DNA from: Geranomyces variabilis
Taxonomy: Eukaryota > Chytridiomycota > Chytridiomycetes > Spizellomycetales > Powellomycetaceae
Assembly: GCA_027603065.1 (NCBI GenBank)
Contig: JADGJP010000057.1
Coordinates: 1 to 64,000 of the forward strand
DNA length: 64,000 nucleotides
Direction of reading: 5' to 3'
A model generated the notes under the pieces. The model was not told the origin of the DNA, made no database searches, and worked only from the letters and a program-made list of their open reading frames with translations. Each line of letters begins with the position of its first letter. Within the stretch, counting starts at the first letter, position 1. This document shows, in pieces, positions 22,301-33,172 of the stretch. The position numbers and the translations under genes were made by a program.

Positions 22301-25300
22301 CCCATCGGTCTGTAGCACCACACGTCCACGGAGGTCGTTAAGCACCAGCGTTTGATGCGTCTCGGCGAGACCAAGCTCCCACGGCAGGCCCGCGTACTTG
22401 ATACCCGTCCATCGACTGGCGCCCGTGCCACCGTCATGGCCGGAAATCAAAATGTGGTCCGCGCGCGCCTTGGCGACTCCCGACGCAATAACGCCGACGC
22501 CGACCTCCGAGACCAGCTTGACCGATACCCGCGCGACGGGGTTGGCACACTTTAGGTCGTAAATAAGCTGCTTAAGATCCTCAATCGAGTAAATGTCGTG
22601 GTGCGGTGGCGGCGAGATGAGTCCGACGCCGGGAGTCGACTTTCTCGTCGCGGCAATGCCCTCCGAGACCTTGTGGCCGGGCAATTCACCGCCTTCGCCC
22701 GGCTTGGCGCCCTGCGCCATCTTGATCTGAAGCTCTTCCGCGTCCGAGAGGTAGTAACTCGTAACGCCGAAACGGCCAGACGCGACCTGCTTGATCGACG
22801 AGCGCGCCGAGTCGCCGTCCGCGCCCGGCTTGGACCGCAACGGGTCTTCACCACCTTCACCAGTGTTGCTCTTTCCGCCCAATCGGTTCATCGCCTTGGC
22901 GAGTGTCGAATGCGCCTCGAGGGAGATAGACCCGTACGACATGGCGCCTGTGCAGAACCGCTTGACAATCTCGGTCCACGGCTCAACCTCCTCAATCGCA
23001 ATCGGCATAGCATTGTCGTACTTGAAGTCCAGCAAGCCTCGCAACGTGCAGTTCTTGATTTGCTCGTACGACGATTTCGAGTACTGCTCATACGCAGTGT
23101 CGTTCTTGCGCCGGACGGCGTCTTGCAAGCTGGCGATGCTCACTGGATCGTTAATATGCGCCTCGCCGCCGTCACGCCAGTGGTAATCGCCCGACTCGGG
23201 AAGCGCCTCGATCGAGACGGTCTCGCGGGACGGCCACGCGGCTTCGTGGAAAGCAATCGTGTCGAGCGCAAGAATGTCAAACCCAACACCCTTGATGCGC
23301 GACGCAGTCCCAGAAAAGCACTTTGACACAACAGACGAGTCCAAGCCTAGCGCTTCAAAGATCTGCGCGGCTTTGTAACTCTGCAGAGTCGAGATACCCA
23401 TCTTGGACATGACTTTGCGGATACCGTCGTTGCTCGCCTTGATGTAATTGTACACGATTTTTTCCTCCGAAAGCTCCGCGCGAAGCACACGCTCGCGCTT
23501 GAGCTTGAGCATGGCCTCGTAGGCGAGGTACGGGCAGATCGCGTCGGCACCATAACCGAGCAAAACGCAAAAGTGGTGCACCTCGCGAGCTTCGCCCGAC
23601 TCGACAACGAGCGCAATCTTGGAGCGCAGCTTGTTGCGAATCAAATGGTGGTGCACGCCGCCGAGCGCGACCAGTGCCGAGAGCGGCACGCGGTCGCTCG
23701 ACACGGTGCGGTCGCTAAGGACTGCAACTTTGAGCCCATCGTGGATAGCCTGCGAGACCTCAGAGCACACGCGGTCGAGCGCGGCAAGGTATCCCGCAAC
23801 GCCCTCGTGCTTCGGGAACGTAATGTCAATCTCGGCGACAGACCAGTCGGCGCGGAATTGCGGCAATCCCTTGAGCGCCTCGAGCTCGTCAATCGAGAGG
23901 ATAGGCGACGGAAGATGCAGCCGGTGGGCCTGGTACGGCTCGATTTCGAGAATATTGCCCTGAGGTCCAACGTAGCATGACAGCGACATGACGCAGTCCT
24001 CGCGGATAGGGTCGATAGGCGGGTTGGTGACCTGCGCAAACAGTTGGCGAAAGTACTCGTAGATGAGTTTAGGCTGGCGCGACATGCACGCGAGCGGCGT
24101 GTCATAACCCATCGAGCCGAGCGCCTCCTTGCCGTCAGCGACCATTGGCGTGATGAGCATATTGAGCTGCTCGATGGTAAAACCAAACGCGAGCATGCGC
24201 TTGTCTTCGGAAATAGTTGTATCGTCCAGCACGTGCTTTTGGAACTGTCCGTTGCGCGCAGCAAATTTGGTCACGTCGGCCATCGTAAGCATGTTGTCCT
24301 TGATCCATTGACCAAACGGGTTGCCCGTGCTGATGCGCATCTTGAGCTCACGGTCGTCAACGACTCGGCCTTCGAGCGTGTCGACAAGCAGCATTTTGCC
24401 CGGTTGCAGACGGCCCTTTGTGGTAATGGTCTCGGTCTTGACCGGGATGGTGCCCACCTCGGACGCGCAAATCATAATGTCGGCGTCAGTGATGTAGAAG
24501 CGACAAGGGCGCAGACCGTTGCGGTCAAGCGAGGCGCCGACATAGCGGCCGTCGGAAAAGGTGAACAGCGCCGGTCCGTCCCAAGGCTCCATCAAACATG
24601 CCGCCCACTCGTAAAACGCGCGCTTTTCGGGCTCCATGTTGGGCTGGTTCTCCCAAGCCTCTGGAATCATCATCATGACTGCTTCTGGGAGATCGACGAC
24701 GCCGTTCATAATGAGCAGCTCGAGGACATTGTCAAAGGCCGCCGAGTCGGAGCCGCCTTCTTCGATGATGGGAAGAAGCGACTCGAGGTGGTCCTTGAAC
24801 GCCGCGCTCTTGATGACACCCTCGCGTGCGCGCATCCAGTTTTTGTTGCCGCGCAGAGTGTTGATTTCGCCATTGTGGGCGCACCAGCGCATGGGCTGAG
24901 CGCGGTCCCAGGACGGGAAAGTGTTTGTAGAGAAGCGCGAGTGTACGAGACAGAAAAAGGCCTTGAACTGCGGGTTGGTAAGGTCGGAAAAGTACTCGTA
25001 GACTTGCACGGGCGAGAGCAGGCCCTTGTACACCATGTGCTTGCTGGAAAGCGAGCATATGTAAAACCATTTTTTCATGGTAATAGTGTGGGTGCTCTGC
25101 TTGCGAAGAATGAAGAGCTGGCGCTCGAAGTGCTGGTGGTCGAACGCGCTGTTGTGAGCGCGGACGAGGGTGACAAACGGCTGCAAGATGGCAGGCTCCT
25201 TGCTCCTGGACGACGGGCCGAGGATCGAGTTGTCGCGCGGCACGGGTCGCCAGCAGAGCACGTTGAGGCCGAGGCTGTATGCGATTTCCTCAAACTTTTC

Positions 25301-25666
25301 GCAGCTCTCCTTTTGGCCGACCGGGTCGGGCTTCATGTAGATGTTTCCCACGGCGTACTCGCCCTTTTGCGGGAGCACAATGCCAAAGTTGCGCTTGACA
25401 TCGCGAGTAAAAAGTTCGTGCGGGATAGAGCACATGACGCCAGCGCCATCACCGTCCCGCGTGTCTGCGCCGACCGCTCCGCGGTGGGTCATGTTGCAGA
25501 GCAGGTTGCGAGCATCAGCGACAATCTGGTGGGCGGGTTCACCCTTGATGTGGCAGACGAATCCCACGCCGCACGCGTCTTTTTCGAATTCCGGGTCGTA
25601 AAGGCCCTGTGCTTTGGGCAATACGTCGGCCCAAGAGCCGCCTTCATCTTGACCGTCTTTGCCCAT
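19379..25666 (-). CDS. GLT1: NADH-dependent glutamate synthase (GOGAT)
   Basis: A single intronless frame of 2,095 aa, close to fungal Glt1. It converts glutamine plus 2-oxoglutarate to two glutamates using NADH. Domains in order: a class II glutamine amidotransferase with catalytic Cys32 in DACGVGF, probably exposed by removal of a 31-residue propeptide; the central domain; the FMN-binding synthase domain with a 3Fe-4S motif CVMLRRCQLNTC; the GXGXG beta-helix domain; and a fused small subunit. The small subunit has 4Fe-4S cysteines (CMDCGVPFCQ), an FAD motif (VAIVGSGPAGLAAA) and an NADH motif (VVVIGGGDTGCDC). The fused single chain is the fungal/plant NADH type, as against separate bacterial subunits. 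Absence of introns over 6.3 kb contrasts with SMG1 and CFAP251. Confidence 0.97.
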   Translation of the reverse strand: MGKDGQDEGGSWADVLPKAQGLYDPEFEKDACGVGFVCHIKGEPAHQIVADARNLLCNMTHRGAVGADTRDGDGAGVMCSIPHELFTRDVKRNFGIVLPQKGEYAVGNIYMKPDPVGQKESCEKFEEIAYSLGLNVLCWRPVPRDNSILGPSSRSKEPAILQPFVTLVRAHNSAFDHQHFERQLFILRKQSTHTITMKKWFYICSLSSKHMVYKGLLSPVQVYEYFSDLTNPQFKAFFCLVHSRFSTNTFPSWDRAQPMRWCAHNGEINTLRGNKNWMRAREGVIKSAAFKDHLESLLPIIEEGGSDSAAFDNVLELLIMNGVVDLPEAVMMMIPEAWENQPNMEPEKRAFYEWAACLMEPWDGPALFTFSDGRYVGASLDRNGLRPCRFYITDADIMICASEVGTIPVKTETITTKGRLQPGKMLLVDTLEGRVVDDRELKMRISTGNPFGQWIKDNMLTMADVTKFAARNGQFQKHVLDDTTISEDKRMLAFGFTIEQLNMLITPMVADGKEALGSMGYDTPLACMSRQPKLIYEYFRQLFAQVTNPPIDPIREDCVMSLSCYVGPQGNILEIEPYQAHRLHLPSPILSIDELEALKGLPQFRADWSVAEIDITFPKHEGVAGYLAALDRVCSEVSQAIHDGLKVAVLSDRTVSSDRVPLSALVALGGVHHHLIRNKLRSKIALVVESGEAREVHHFCVLLGYGADAICPYLAYEAMLKLKRERVLRAELSEEKIVYNYIKASNDGIRKVMSKMGISTLQSYKAAQIFEALGLDSSVVSKCFSGTASRIKGVGFDILALDTIAFHEAAWPSRETVSIEALPESGDYHWRDGGEAHINDPVSIASLQDAVRRKNDTAYEQYSKSSYEQIKNCTLRGLLDFKYDNAMPIAIEEVEPWTEIVKRFCTGAMSYGSISLEAHSTLAKAMNRLGGKSNTGEGGEDPLRSKPGADGDSARSSIKQVASGRFGVTSYYLSDAEELQIKMAQGAKPGEGGELPGHKVSEGIAATRKSTPGVGLISPPPHHDIYSIEDLKQLIYDLKCANPVARVSVKLVSEVGVGVIASGVAKARADHILISGHDGGTGASRWTGIKYAGLPWELGLAETHQTLVLNDLRGRVVLQTDGQIKTGRDVAVACLLGAEEWGFATAPLIAMGCVMLRRCQLNTCAVGVATQDPELRKKFAGQPEDVINFFYYVAEELRAIMAKMGFHTIDEMVGRTDFLMVNESVKNPKTRNLDLTPVLTPAFTLRPGAATHNIKKQDHKLDLRLDNRLIEQAKRALEARRPVEITAEVVNTDRALGATLSYEVSKRHGENGLPDGTIKIKLTGSAGQSLGAFLAPGVSIELEGDANDYVGKGLSGGQIVVYPPKNSPFKAEENIIVGNVCLYGATGGRAFFSGVAAERFAVRNSGATAVVEGAGDHGCEYMTGGRIVVLGPVGRNFAAGMSGGIAYVLDLDERFGPACCNPEMVDLERVNDTEEVKWLKDLVEEHAVLTGSGVAKRVLSAWHKTLPRFVKVFPRDYKNALAKKVAEKEGSLGLARPEIAAPPAEPPARREPKLGDLEDSVPDEAMVVRRAEVVDKLRGFMKYKRQGDRYRNPKKRTKDWKEINARLDPEDLKVQAARCMDCGVPFCQSDNGCPIGNIIPKWNELVFKDQWQEALDRLLMTNNFPEFTGRVCPAPCEGACVLGINELPVSIKSIECAIIDRGFAEGWIVPNPPKHRTGKRVAIVGSGPAGLAAADQLNKAGHQVTVYERNDRIGGLLMYGIPNMKLDKGVVQRRVDLLAAEGVDFVTNAHVGKNVSASQIKDENDVLLLAMGATWPRDLPVPNRQLDGIHFAMEFLQRNTKSLLDSDLKNGDYLSAKGKNVVVIGGGDTGCDCIATSLRHGASSIVNFELLPQPPAKRARDNPWPTFPRVFKVDYGHAEVAVHHGRDPREYCVLTKEFVSDGNGHVKGINTIRVEWTRDESKGGAWAMREVPGSDRFFPADLVLIAMGFLGPEKEVVESLAVRQDARTSNVVTPKGSYATNIPGVFAAGDVRRGQSLIVWGINEGRQAAREVDVYLMGNTRLPVCGGIEQRPLEVLEGVALAWASDGRGGTAGVA

Positions 25667-27432
25667 TTATCGAGTGGCGCGGGGGAGGGTACGTAAAGGA
25701 GATGACAAAAAAATTAAAAATCGCGCCGCGCGAGGGTTGAATGTGAGAGAGGAGAAGAGACGAGGAGTGCTGGTGAAATGAATGAGAAAGAAAAGAGACG
25801 CGGGTGAGTACCCGGTGCGAGATAAGTAAAGAGAGAATCATACAGAAGAAAGGTGAGGACAACAAGCCAAGCCCTAAAATCAGCGGGAATGAGGAAAAAT
25901 GGGGGCAAGATTGTTTCCATCTCTTGCGATGTCTGTCTGTCTGTCTGTTTTTTTTTTGTCGATAGAGGCTCAGCGACACAACAAACGCGATGTGGGGGTG
26001 GGCGCCCAGTAATCACCATCAGCAACACCACCCAGATGGACCACCCAACCACATCATCCGGCGCCGGAGAAAAGCTGCTGGCTGGCGTGGAGGCACAAGG
26101 AGAGAGACTTGTGACTGATGCCAAAGTCCCACGACATATGCTGATCCATTTTTTTTTTGCCACCATTTTTTCCCTCTCGCGTTCTGTTTCTTCCCGGCGC
26201 CAGCGCCCTGTGTCTATGGTGGTGGCGTACTAACCTGATGTTTTGCGCCGGATGCGTAAGGAAAGAGCGGAAAATGCGATTGCGGAGTGCGTGCGTGCGA
26301 GTGTGTGTGAGCGAGCGAGCGAGCGGGCGGGCTGGCTGGGCGGGGCGAGGGGTATTTATGCGAATGTGGGGTGCGTGGAGAAGCGAGGAAGGGGCAGGGG
26401 AGAGCAAGGGTAATGGATATGTATGTAATGGGTACTGTATGTACTGAGTATAATAAGAATAGAGCGCTGCCGAGCGAGCAAGAAAGAGCGAGCGAGGGAG
26501 CGAGGGAGCGGGAGGGCGAAGGGGGCTTTTTGACGACTGACTGACTGACTGACTGACTGACTGACTGATACGTTACTGTGTGTACCGTATAGATTGATTA
26601 GTAGATTGCATCCATCTCCCCTCCCCTCACGACGGGACGGGACGGACGGGACGGACGCACACGACTGATTGTCCTTCCCCACTTTTCTTGTTGCTTGGTC
26701 TCTTTGACTTTTGACCCCACACACGCAGGTGCCAGGGGGAAGGTCCTTATCTCTGGGTTGTCTGGGCGGCTGTTTATTGATTGTTATTATCTCTGCCGGC
26801 TCTTGTGCGACGATCTGATTTCGATCAAGATTTCACGTGTCACACACACATCACACGGGCAATCCCGGAGACAGCGAGCGAAGCTCAATTTAGAGTTGTC
26901 CGCAACTGTCGGACACAAAATCATAAATGGACCGCAAGCGTCCCAACGCCGACGATGCGATATATATCTATCTCTCTATGTCAGTACGGCACTGCACCAC
27001 CCGCGGCTGCTCACGAGCTCTCTCTCTCTCTCTCTATTTGCCCGTGTGAAAGTCAACGTGAATAATAACGCCGCGCTGGCCCCGTTACTTTTTTTTTTCA
27101 GGAGCCCGCCCGATGAGGATGCGTCTTCGGCCTAATGGGGGGCGCGGCCCCATATGTTTGTTTTAGCTTATGGCGTTTCTGGTAATATACATAGGATGAA
27201 CAATGTCGTTATATACACTGCTGAGGCGCAAGGTGAAATTTCGATTGGTGGCTCGGTGTCGTCTGCGTCGCGTGACACATGTCTACTCTACAGTACTCGT
27301 CTCCCGTCTTCACTCTCCCTTGCCAAGTTGTTCCCACAAACAGCCTGGGGGCATCCTTTATCGCCGTGTATATACACAAGTCCCTCCGTATATATATCGC
27401 TATTGGTTATTATTGGCAGTGACTCTTGACAG
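25667..27432. other. Divergent intergenic region between GLT1 and the alpha/beta hydrolase
   Basis: 1.77 kb without a supported gene. It is rich in simple repeats: purine-rich GAGC-type tracts at about 26,300-26,510, the GACT microsatellite, CT runs near 27,020, and T-runs. It should hold both divergent promoters. Confidence 0.55.
26535..26568. repeat. GACT microsatellite
   Basis: About eight uninterrupted copies of GACT in the GLT1 upstream region. Confidence 0.9.
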
Positions 27433-28980
27433 ATGCCTTGGCAACGTCCCGCATTCACTCCAGGCACGCTTGCCGGCTCAGACCCGGGCATCTCCATCGC
27501 CTTCAATGCATACCCGTCGCCTCTCCCTACCTCGTCGCCCTCGGTGGGCCCGCAAACCGTCATTCTCTGCGCACACGCTCTTGGCATGACCAAGGAGACT
27601 TTTGAGCCAATCATCACAGCCCTCTGGGCAAACCCATCCGTCGCCCGCACTGTCGCCGCAATCTATGCATTCGACGCCCGCCAGCAAGGCGCATCTGCCC
27701 GCTTGAACGTCGGCAGGATACCCACAGACCTCACCGTGCACACAGACTGGAAAACCAATGCTCTTGACCTGCTGTGTCTCGCTGACCACATCCATCACGT
27801 GCACGACGACGACGACGACGGCGGACGCGGTCCCACTCGCATCGTCGGCCTCGGCCACTCGTACGGCGCTGTCGCACTCACCACTGCCGCAGTCCTCCAC
27901 GCCGCGCCCTTTGCTGCGCTGCTGCTCTGCGAGCCAGTGCTGTTTACTCCCGATTTCTTCATCCAGCTCACGGGCAATCCCGAGCCCTTTGGCGACCATA
28001 TGCGCCAGGCCGGGTTCGTGCAGACCGCGACAAGGAAAAAGGGCATCTTTGCAAACCGCGAGGCTGCGTCGCGGGAAATGCGCCGAAAGGCGTTTTACGC
28101 GGGTTTTGCGGACGATAGCTTTGAACTGTGGCTGGACCATGGGTTTGAAGAAATTGAGCTTGATGATGGCAGACGAGTATATGCGCTGCGATGTACTCCA
28201 ATGACCGAAGCGGTAAGCTAAGCTACCATATGCAAAAGAGGCTTTTGCAAAGCGCAAAAGGCTGGCGCGTTTTCCAGAATGATCCGCCGTGTCTTACCCC
28301 AAGGACCCTTCTCTCTTTTTGGTTCGCATCAGTCGGTCTTTTTGGGCACTGGCTGCACGCACCCAACTTTTGCACGACTGTCAGAGCTGGAGGTTCCGAC
28401 TGTCGTGCTCACCGGAACGCAGAGCGAATGGGCGGCACCAATATTTGCCGCGGATGGCGAAACGGGCCTGTGAGTTATTGCATACTCAAGTTCGCACGGC
28501 ACACATGAGATTCACAAAGCCTAAGGCAACTGACGCTTCTGGGGCTTTTGTTGTTCAGCATTCGCGACGTTGTCATTGCGAGCAAAGTCAAGCGCGGCAA
28601 ACACTACTATGTCGAGAACGCCAGTCATGTGGGTTTTGCTGTCCCTTCATTATTGCGCTTAGCCGTGGGAACTTGTTGGAGCAAGCTGGACTTACATTTG
28701 CCATATTCTTTCTTTTTTGTTTTTTTTTACAGATGGTCGCAGTAGAACAACCTCAGGCCGTGGGTAAGTTGTTCAACCTTTGCCATGCTGCGAGCGATAT
28801 GGGCTGTGAAGCCCTGTTTTGTTGAAAAATTGTCTAACATATGAAATGATATTCTTTTTACCTCCAGCAAACCACATGATTGAGCTTTTGGCATCGCTGC
28901 CGCCTCCTGAGGCTGATGCTAGCTCCCCCCCAGGTTCGCATGGACACTCTCCACAACACCATATTCACAGCAAGCTTTGA
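27433..28980 (+). CDS. Alpha/beta-hydrolase fold protein
   Basis: Exons 27433-28212, 28261-28469, 28559-28628, 28733-28763 and 28868-28980 give 400 aa. The nucleophile elbow GHSYG places the catalytic Ser at residue 143. The His loop NASHMVAVEQP is rebuilt precisely across intron 3, and PTVVLTG with the following region provides the acid-strand segment. An Asp run (HDDDDDGG) sits just before the nucleophile strand. The C-terminus is His/Ser/Pro-rich, with no signal peptide, so it is probably cytosolic. The acceptor of the 48-bp first intron is the least certain join. The family includes esterases, epoxide hydrolases and peroxidases; substrate cannot be told. Confidence 0.82.
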
Positions 28981-29450
28981 ACGGTGCCCACATCACATAC
29001 ACAAGAATGTATAGTAGATATCCTTTTTTTTCTGTCTTTTGCGAACCTGGAAAGCCTTGGACATTTTGTTGTGTATTTGTTTCTGACAGCGTGCGTGGGG
29101 GGCCAACATGCATTTGTTTTTGGCGACGTCACGAGGAAGGGGGAGCCACGGTGACATTCCTGCTTGCCCGCCGCCTTCTTTTTTTTTTTTAAACACCCGC
29201 AGCAACCCTTTTTTTTTTCTTTATCAGAGAAACATTATAATAGAGAAGGGAACGAAGGGATCGCATTTTCACGAGCGACAGATAAACAAGAAGGGACATT
29301 TATCTTGTATCGGCGATAACCACATTCATAGAACACCACATACAGTACAACACGCTAGCCAGTCTCCGCCAGCATCCGCAGAGGCCTTCGCGAAGCATTT
29401 ATCTTCCCGACAACCCACACCTGCTCTACTTTCTCCTCCTCGACGACTAA
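28981..29450. other. Intergenic region before the amino-acid transporter
   Basis: 470 bp with poly-T runs and no supported gene. It holds the hydrolase 3' end and the transporter promoter. Confidence 0.5.
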
Positions 29451-31012
29451 ATGGGCACTCGCAAGGGAAAGAAGGCCGCGCCCGATACTCGGTCAACAAA
29501 CAAAGAGGCCGAGAAGGAGTCAAGCGCCGCTCAGGACACCTCTTCGTCAGCCTCCTCCACCGCCGCCGCTGCTTCAGTCCCAGTTCCAAAAACCATCACA
29601 CCAAAGCGCTCACTTCTTGCCGAGAGCCTTAGTAATGCTACCCTGCAGCCGCCGCCGGACGTGGTGAAGCGGGCCGGTTACGGGTCGCTGGGAAAGACGC
29701 TGGGATTGTCGGCAAATGCATCCGTGAGTGCTTTTTCTTTTTTGTTTGCACAAATTGCAACCTCGGTTGTCCGCCCGCTGTGGCGAGAGAAGTGTTGAAA
29801 GTCCGTTCGCTGATGTGTCCGCTTTTTATCCGCTAATTTCTTAGCAAACGGACGATCCATCGTCAAGGTCCGGCACTCCCTCTCCGCCAAAAGCAGGCAC
29901 ATCTCCGCGCGGGATACCCGCCAGCTCAGACCGAAACAGTGGCAACTTTGGCAGCTACATCTCGCGAGGTCGCGCTAGCGCTGCAGGAGGAGGAGGAGGA
30001 GGAGGAGGAGGAGGTGCAGGTAGTTTCTCACGACAAGCTTTTGGCACGCCGCGGTCGTTTACGCCGAGTCCAATGCGCGCAGGGATTATCACGGGCCGCG
30101 GGTCGCCGCGCCCACGGCCGGAATTTGCAGAAGACCGGGAGCTGACTGAATCTGAAGTCGCGCGGCTGGTGGCTGAACACCTGGTTCTTCCTGACGACGG
30201 TGGCGGAGATGACAATGGCGCTGCTAAAGGCGCGTCGCCACAGGGAAGCTTTGCGGGCACCGTTTCGCACAACCTACTCGGCGGAGAGGTCACGCGTGAT
30301 ATTTATCAGTGGACAGAACGCCGAGAAAACCCAGCGCATAGACGGCGCAATTCCGAGCCGGATATCCGTGACGCGGCGCATCAGCACCATCACGATGGGT
30401 CTGATGGCGGGGCAGACGGCGTGCCGCGCGCGTCCGAGCTGCGCGAGCCGGGCGTGTTTCGCCGCCATTTTGTGCAAACTCAGGCGCAGCGCTCGGGCCG
30501 TGCATTGCCCAGCAATGTCGTCACGCGCAATTTCTTGGACTTTCTTGCGCTATATGGGTTCTACGGCGGCGATGTGTTTCCAGAAGACGAGGATGACGAT
30601 GGCGACGTTGGGTCCATTCACACGGGCGGGCGTACACTGGGTGATATCGAGAACGATGCGGCCATGTCGTCGTCACCGCTGGAGACGCAGCCGCTTATGC
30701 CGCGCTCGCGAACGCCGTCAGTCGCGGCGCTGCATGGCGGCACGTCTAATCGCAAGGCGTTCTTCATGGTGTTGAAGGCGTTTGTCGGCACGGGTGTGCT
30801 GTTTCTGCCAAAAGCGTTTGCGAATGGTGGCATGGGCTTTTCGCTGGTGTCTCTCGTCATCATTGGTTCGTTGACGCTGCACTGCATGCTGCTGCTGGTC
30901 GAGACAAGCAGGAAGCTGGGTGGGAGTTTTGGCGATATTGGAGAGCATTTGTATGGACAGTGGATGCGGCAGCTTGTGCTGGGCTCGATTGCGCTTTCTC
31001 AGGTGAGCAAAG

Positions 31013-31051
<39 letters not shown>

Positions 31052-32069
31052 GATGCGCTAATGCATTGCCCAAGTGAAAGTTTACTTATTGTTTCGTTCT
31101 ACTCGCTTTCTCCCCGTACAGGCCGGGTTCTGCTGCGCGTACTACATCTTCATTGCACAAAACCTGCGCGACTTTCTCATGGTTGTCTCGGACTGCCGCC
31201 TGGTATGGCCCGATTGGGTATTTATCGCGCTGCAGCTCGCGGCATACATCCCTCTCTCGTGGGTCCGCAAGATCAAGCACTTTTCCATCACCTCGCTCGT
31301 CGCTGACGTGTTTATCATGGTCGGGCTCGCCTACATCTTGTACCTCGACGTTTTGACGATCGCCACACGCGGAGTCGCAACTGACTTTGTCTGGTTCAAC
31401 AACCAGAGTTTCCCGTTGTTTGTCGGCACGGCGATGTTTGCGTTCGAAGGCATATGCTTGATCCTGCCCATTGGCGAGAGCATGAAGCGGCCGGAGCAGT
31501 TTGGCAAAGTGCTGTGCGCGTGCACGGCGCTGATTGGCGCGATTTTCTTCAGCGTTGGCGCAGCGGGATACGCGACGTTTGGCGCCCAGGTCGAGACGGT
31601 TGTGTTTTTGAACCTCCCGCCAGGAGCACCGACGCAGCTCGTGCAACTCGTATACGCGCTTGCGATCGTGCTGAGCTTCCCGCTGACAGTGTACCCGACG
31701 ATCCGCATCACCGAGCACGCGCTACTGGGCGCGCGCGACGGCAAGCACGATGTCGGCGTCAAATGGCTCAAAAACGGGTTCCGCGCCGCGCTGGTTGCGT
31801 TTCTCGGCGTTGTAGCGTGGTTTGGCGCGGATAATCTCGACAAGTTTGTTGCGCTTGTCGGGTGCTTTGCGTGCATTCCGCTGAGCTTCATCTACCCGAG
31901 CTTGTTCCACTGGCATGTGGCCGGCTCGCGGCTGGAGCGTGCAAAAGATGCCGCGTTGGTTGGGTTTGGCGTCGTGGCGATGGTGTACACCACGTGGATT
32001 ACGTTGAATGCGTGGGTTGATGGCGAGCCGGATCGGCCTGTGGATCGCTGTGTGGGAGTTGGACATTGA
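29451..32069 (+). CDS. AVT3/AVT4-type vacuolar amino-acid transporter
   Basis: Exons 29451-29723, 29845-31002 and 31122-32069 give 792 aa. The first 390 residues are hydrophilic and low-complexity, with a run of nine Gly coded by GGA repeats and acidic patches. From about residue 395 comes an AAAP-family (SLC36-like) membrane domain opening KAFFMVLKAFVGTGVLFLP, with about ten to eleven hydrophobic segments. Yeast Avt3 and Avt4, with the same long N-terminal tail, export neutral and basic amino acids from the vacuole; the same role is inferred here. A GA microsatellite lies in intron 2. Both introns have consensus donors (GTGAGT and GTGAGC). Confidence 0.9.
31021..31046. repeat. GA microsatellite
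   Basis: Thirteen GA units inside intron 2 of the amino-acid transporter gene. Confidence 0.85.
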
Positions 32070-33172
32070 TGAGGAGTGACGGGAAGGCGCGCTAAGTGGG
32101 CGTTTTGGGGGACAGGCGGGTCTGCGAGCGCTGGAACATATCTATTTTCTATTTTCCCACATTTTTCTGCACTGGCTTCGTTGTTGCGATGAGACAGCAC
32201 AAACACAAGTTCTATTTTTTCTTCTGAGGCGTGTATACTTTTGGACAGTTGGTTATAGACGGTTGCACCCGTTCAGACGTCAAGTTACAATAACACCCTT
32301 TTTTCCCCATCAAGCAACGCCGCTTTGACCAACTGCATGGGAAACGTGTTTGAATGTTTCGATACTACACTGATCGACCTTCAATGGCTATATGTATCCC
32401 TCGGATATCATTTTTCGACAGCCAGCTTGAGAGCAGAAGCTAAAATGTCCAAAAAGAAACTTGAACGACAGATGCAACCAGCAAGTTGAAAAGAATCTGC
32501 CCGTCTGTCAAAGCGTCCGACACCGATTTTGCCAATTGAAAATCCTGGAATTTGCCCCCGATCTCGATTATGTGCAGGAAGCACAGCACGAAACCCGGAT
32601 AAGAATGGCGCGCGGAGGTTAGGGGACTTTTTTTTTTTTTTTTGGTTTCTTGCCCTTCTGTGTTCGAGTCGTCGAGATCAAGCAGGCAAAAGGTCTGTTC
32701 TCAAGATCATTTGTACGAGGAATCCTTTCCGAAGGGTCCGTCGCCTCCCAGGTGAAGGAAGGCCTTCCGGACGATGTAGTCCTTACTACAAAGGAAACAC
32801 CCGGTGTGACAATTTTTTTGGACAGAGCATTAGCGCTATGGCCGGTGGCTACTATCGTCATCCTTTTTAGATAGTCCGTCTTGAGCTAATGGACCCAGCT
32901 GTCTAGTCAGCACTGTTTCACGTGCTGACAGAGCACGCAGATTTTGAACGAGAAACATCGCCTGAGAGGCGTTTCGCACCGGTGATGCAGAGCTCGTGTG
33001 TTGACTGGCGCACCGTAAATTTTCCAAACATAATGAGCGATAGATTGACAAGTTCTTTTGCGTTGCTATTCACAATCCATGTATGCGATGTATGTCTAAT
33101 TCTATTCACATATATATGTATAAGGATGCGTCCTTATCGAGAGGGTCGGTTGCTGTCTATTGGGCTCTTGGC
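32070..33172. other. Convergent intergenic region
   Basis: 1.1 kb between the 3' ends of the transporter and the pectin lyase. It holds a long T-run near 32,630. Open frames here have no recognisable domains and no splice support. Confidence 0.5.

Noticed and set aside
25667-27432. Possible mobile element in the repeat-rich GLT1 upstream region
   Set aside because: Only microsatellites and purine tracts are visible. There are no terminal repeats, target duplications or transposase or reverse-transcriptase coding here, or anywhere else in the window.
32529-32874. Overlapping short plus frames in the convergent intergenic region
   Set aside because: They have no domain, start context or splice support, and include a poly-T run.
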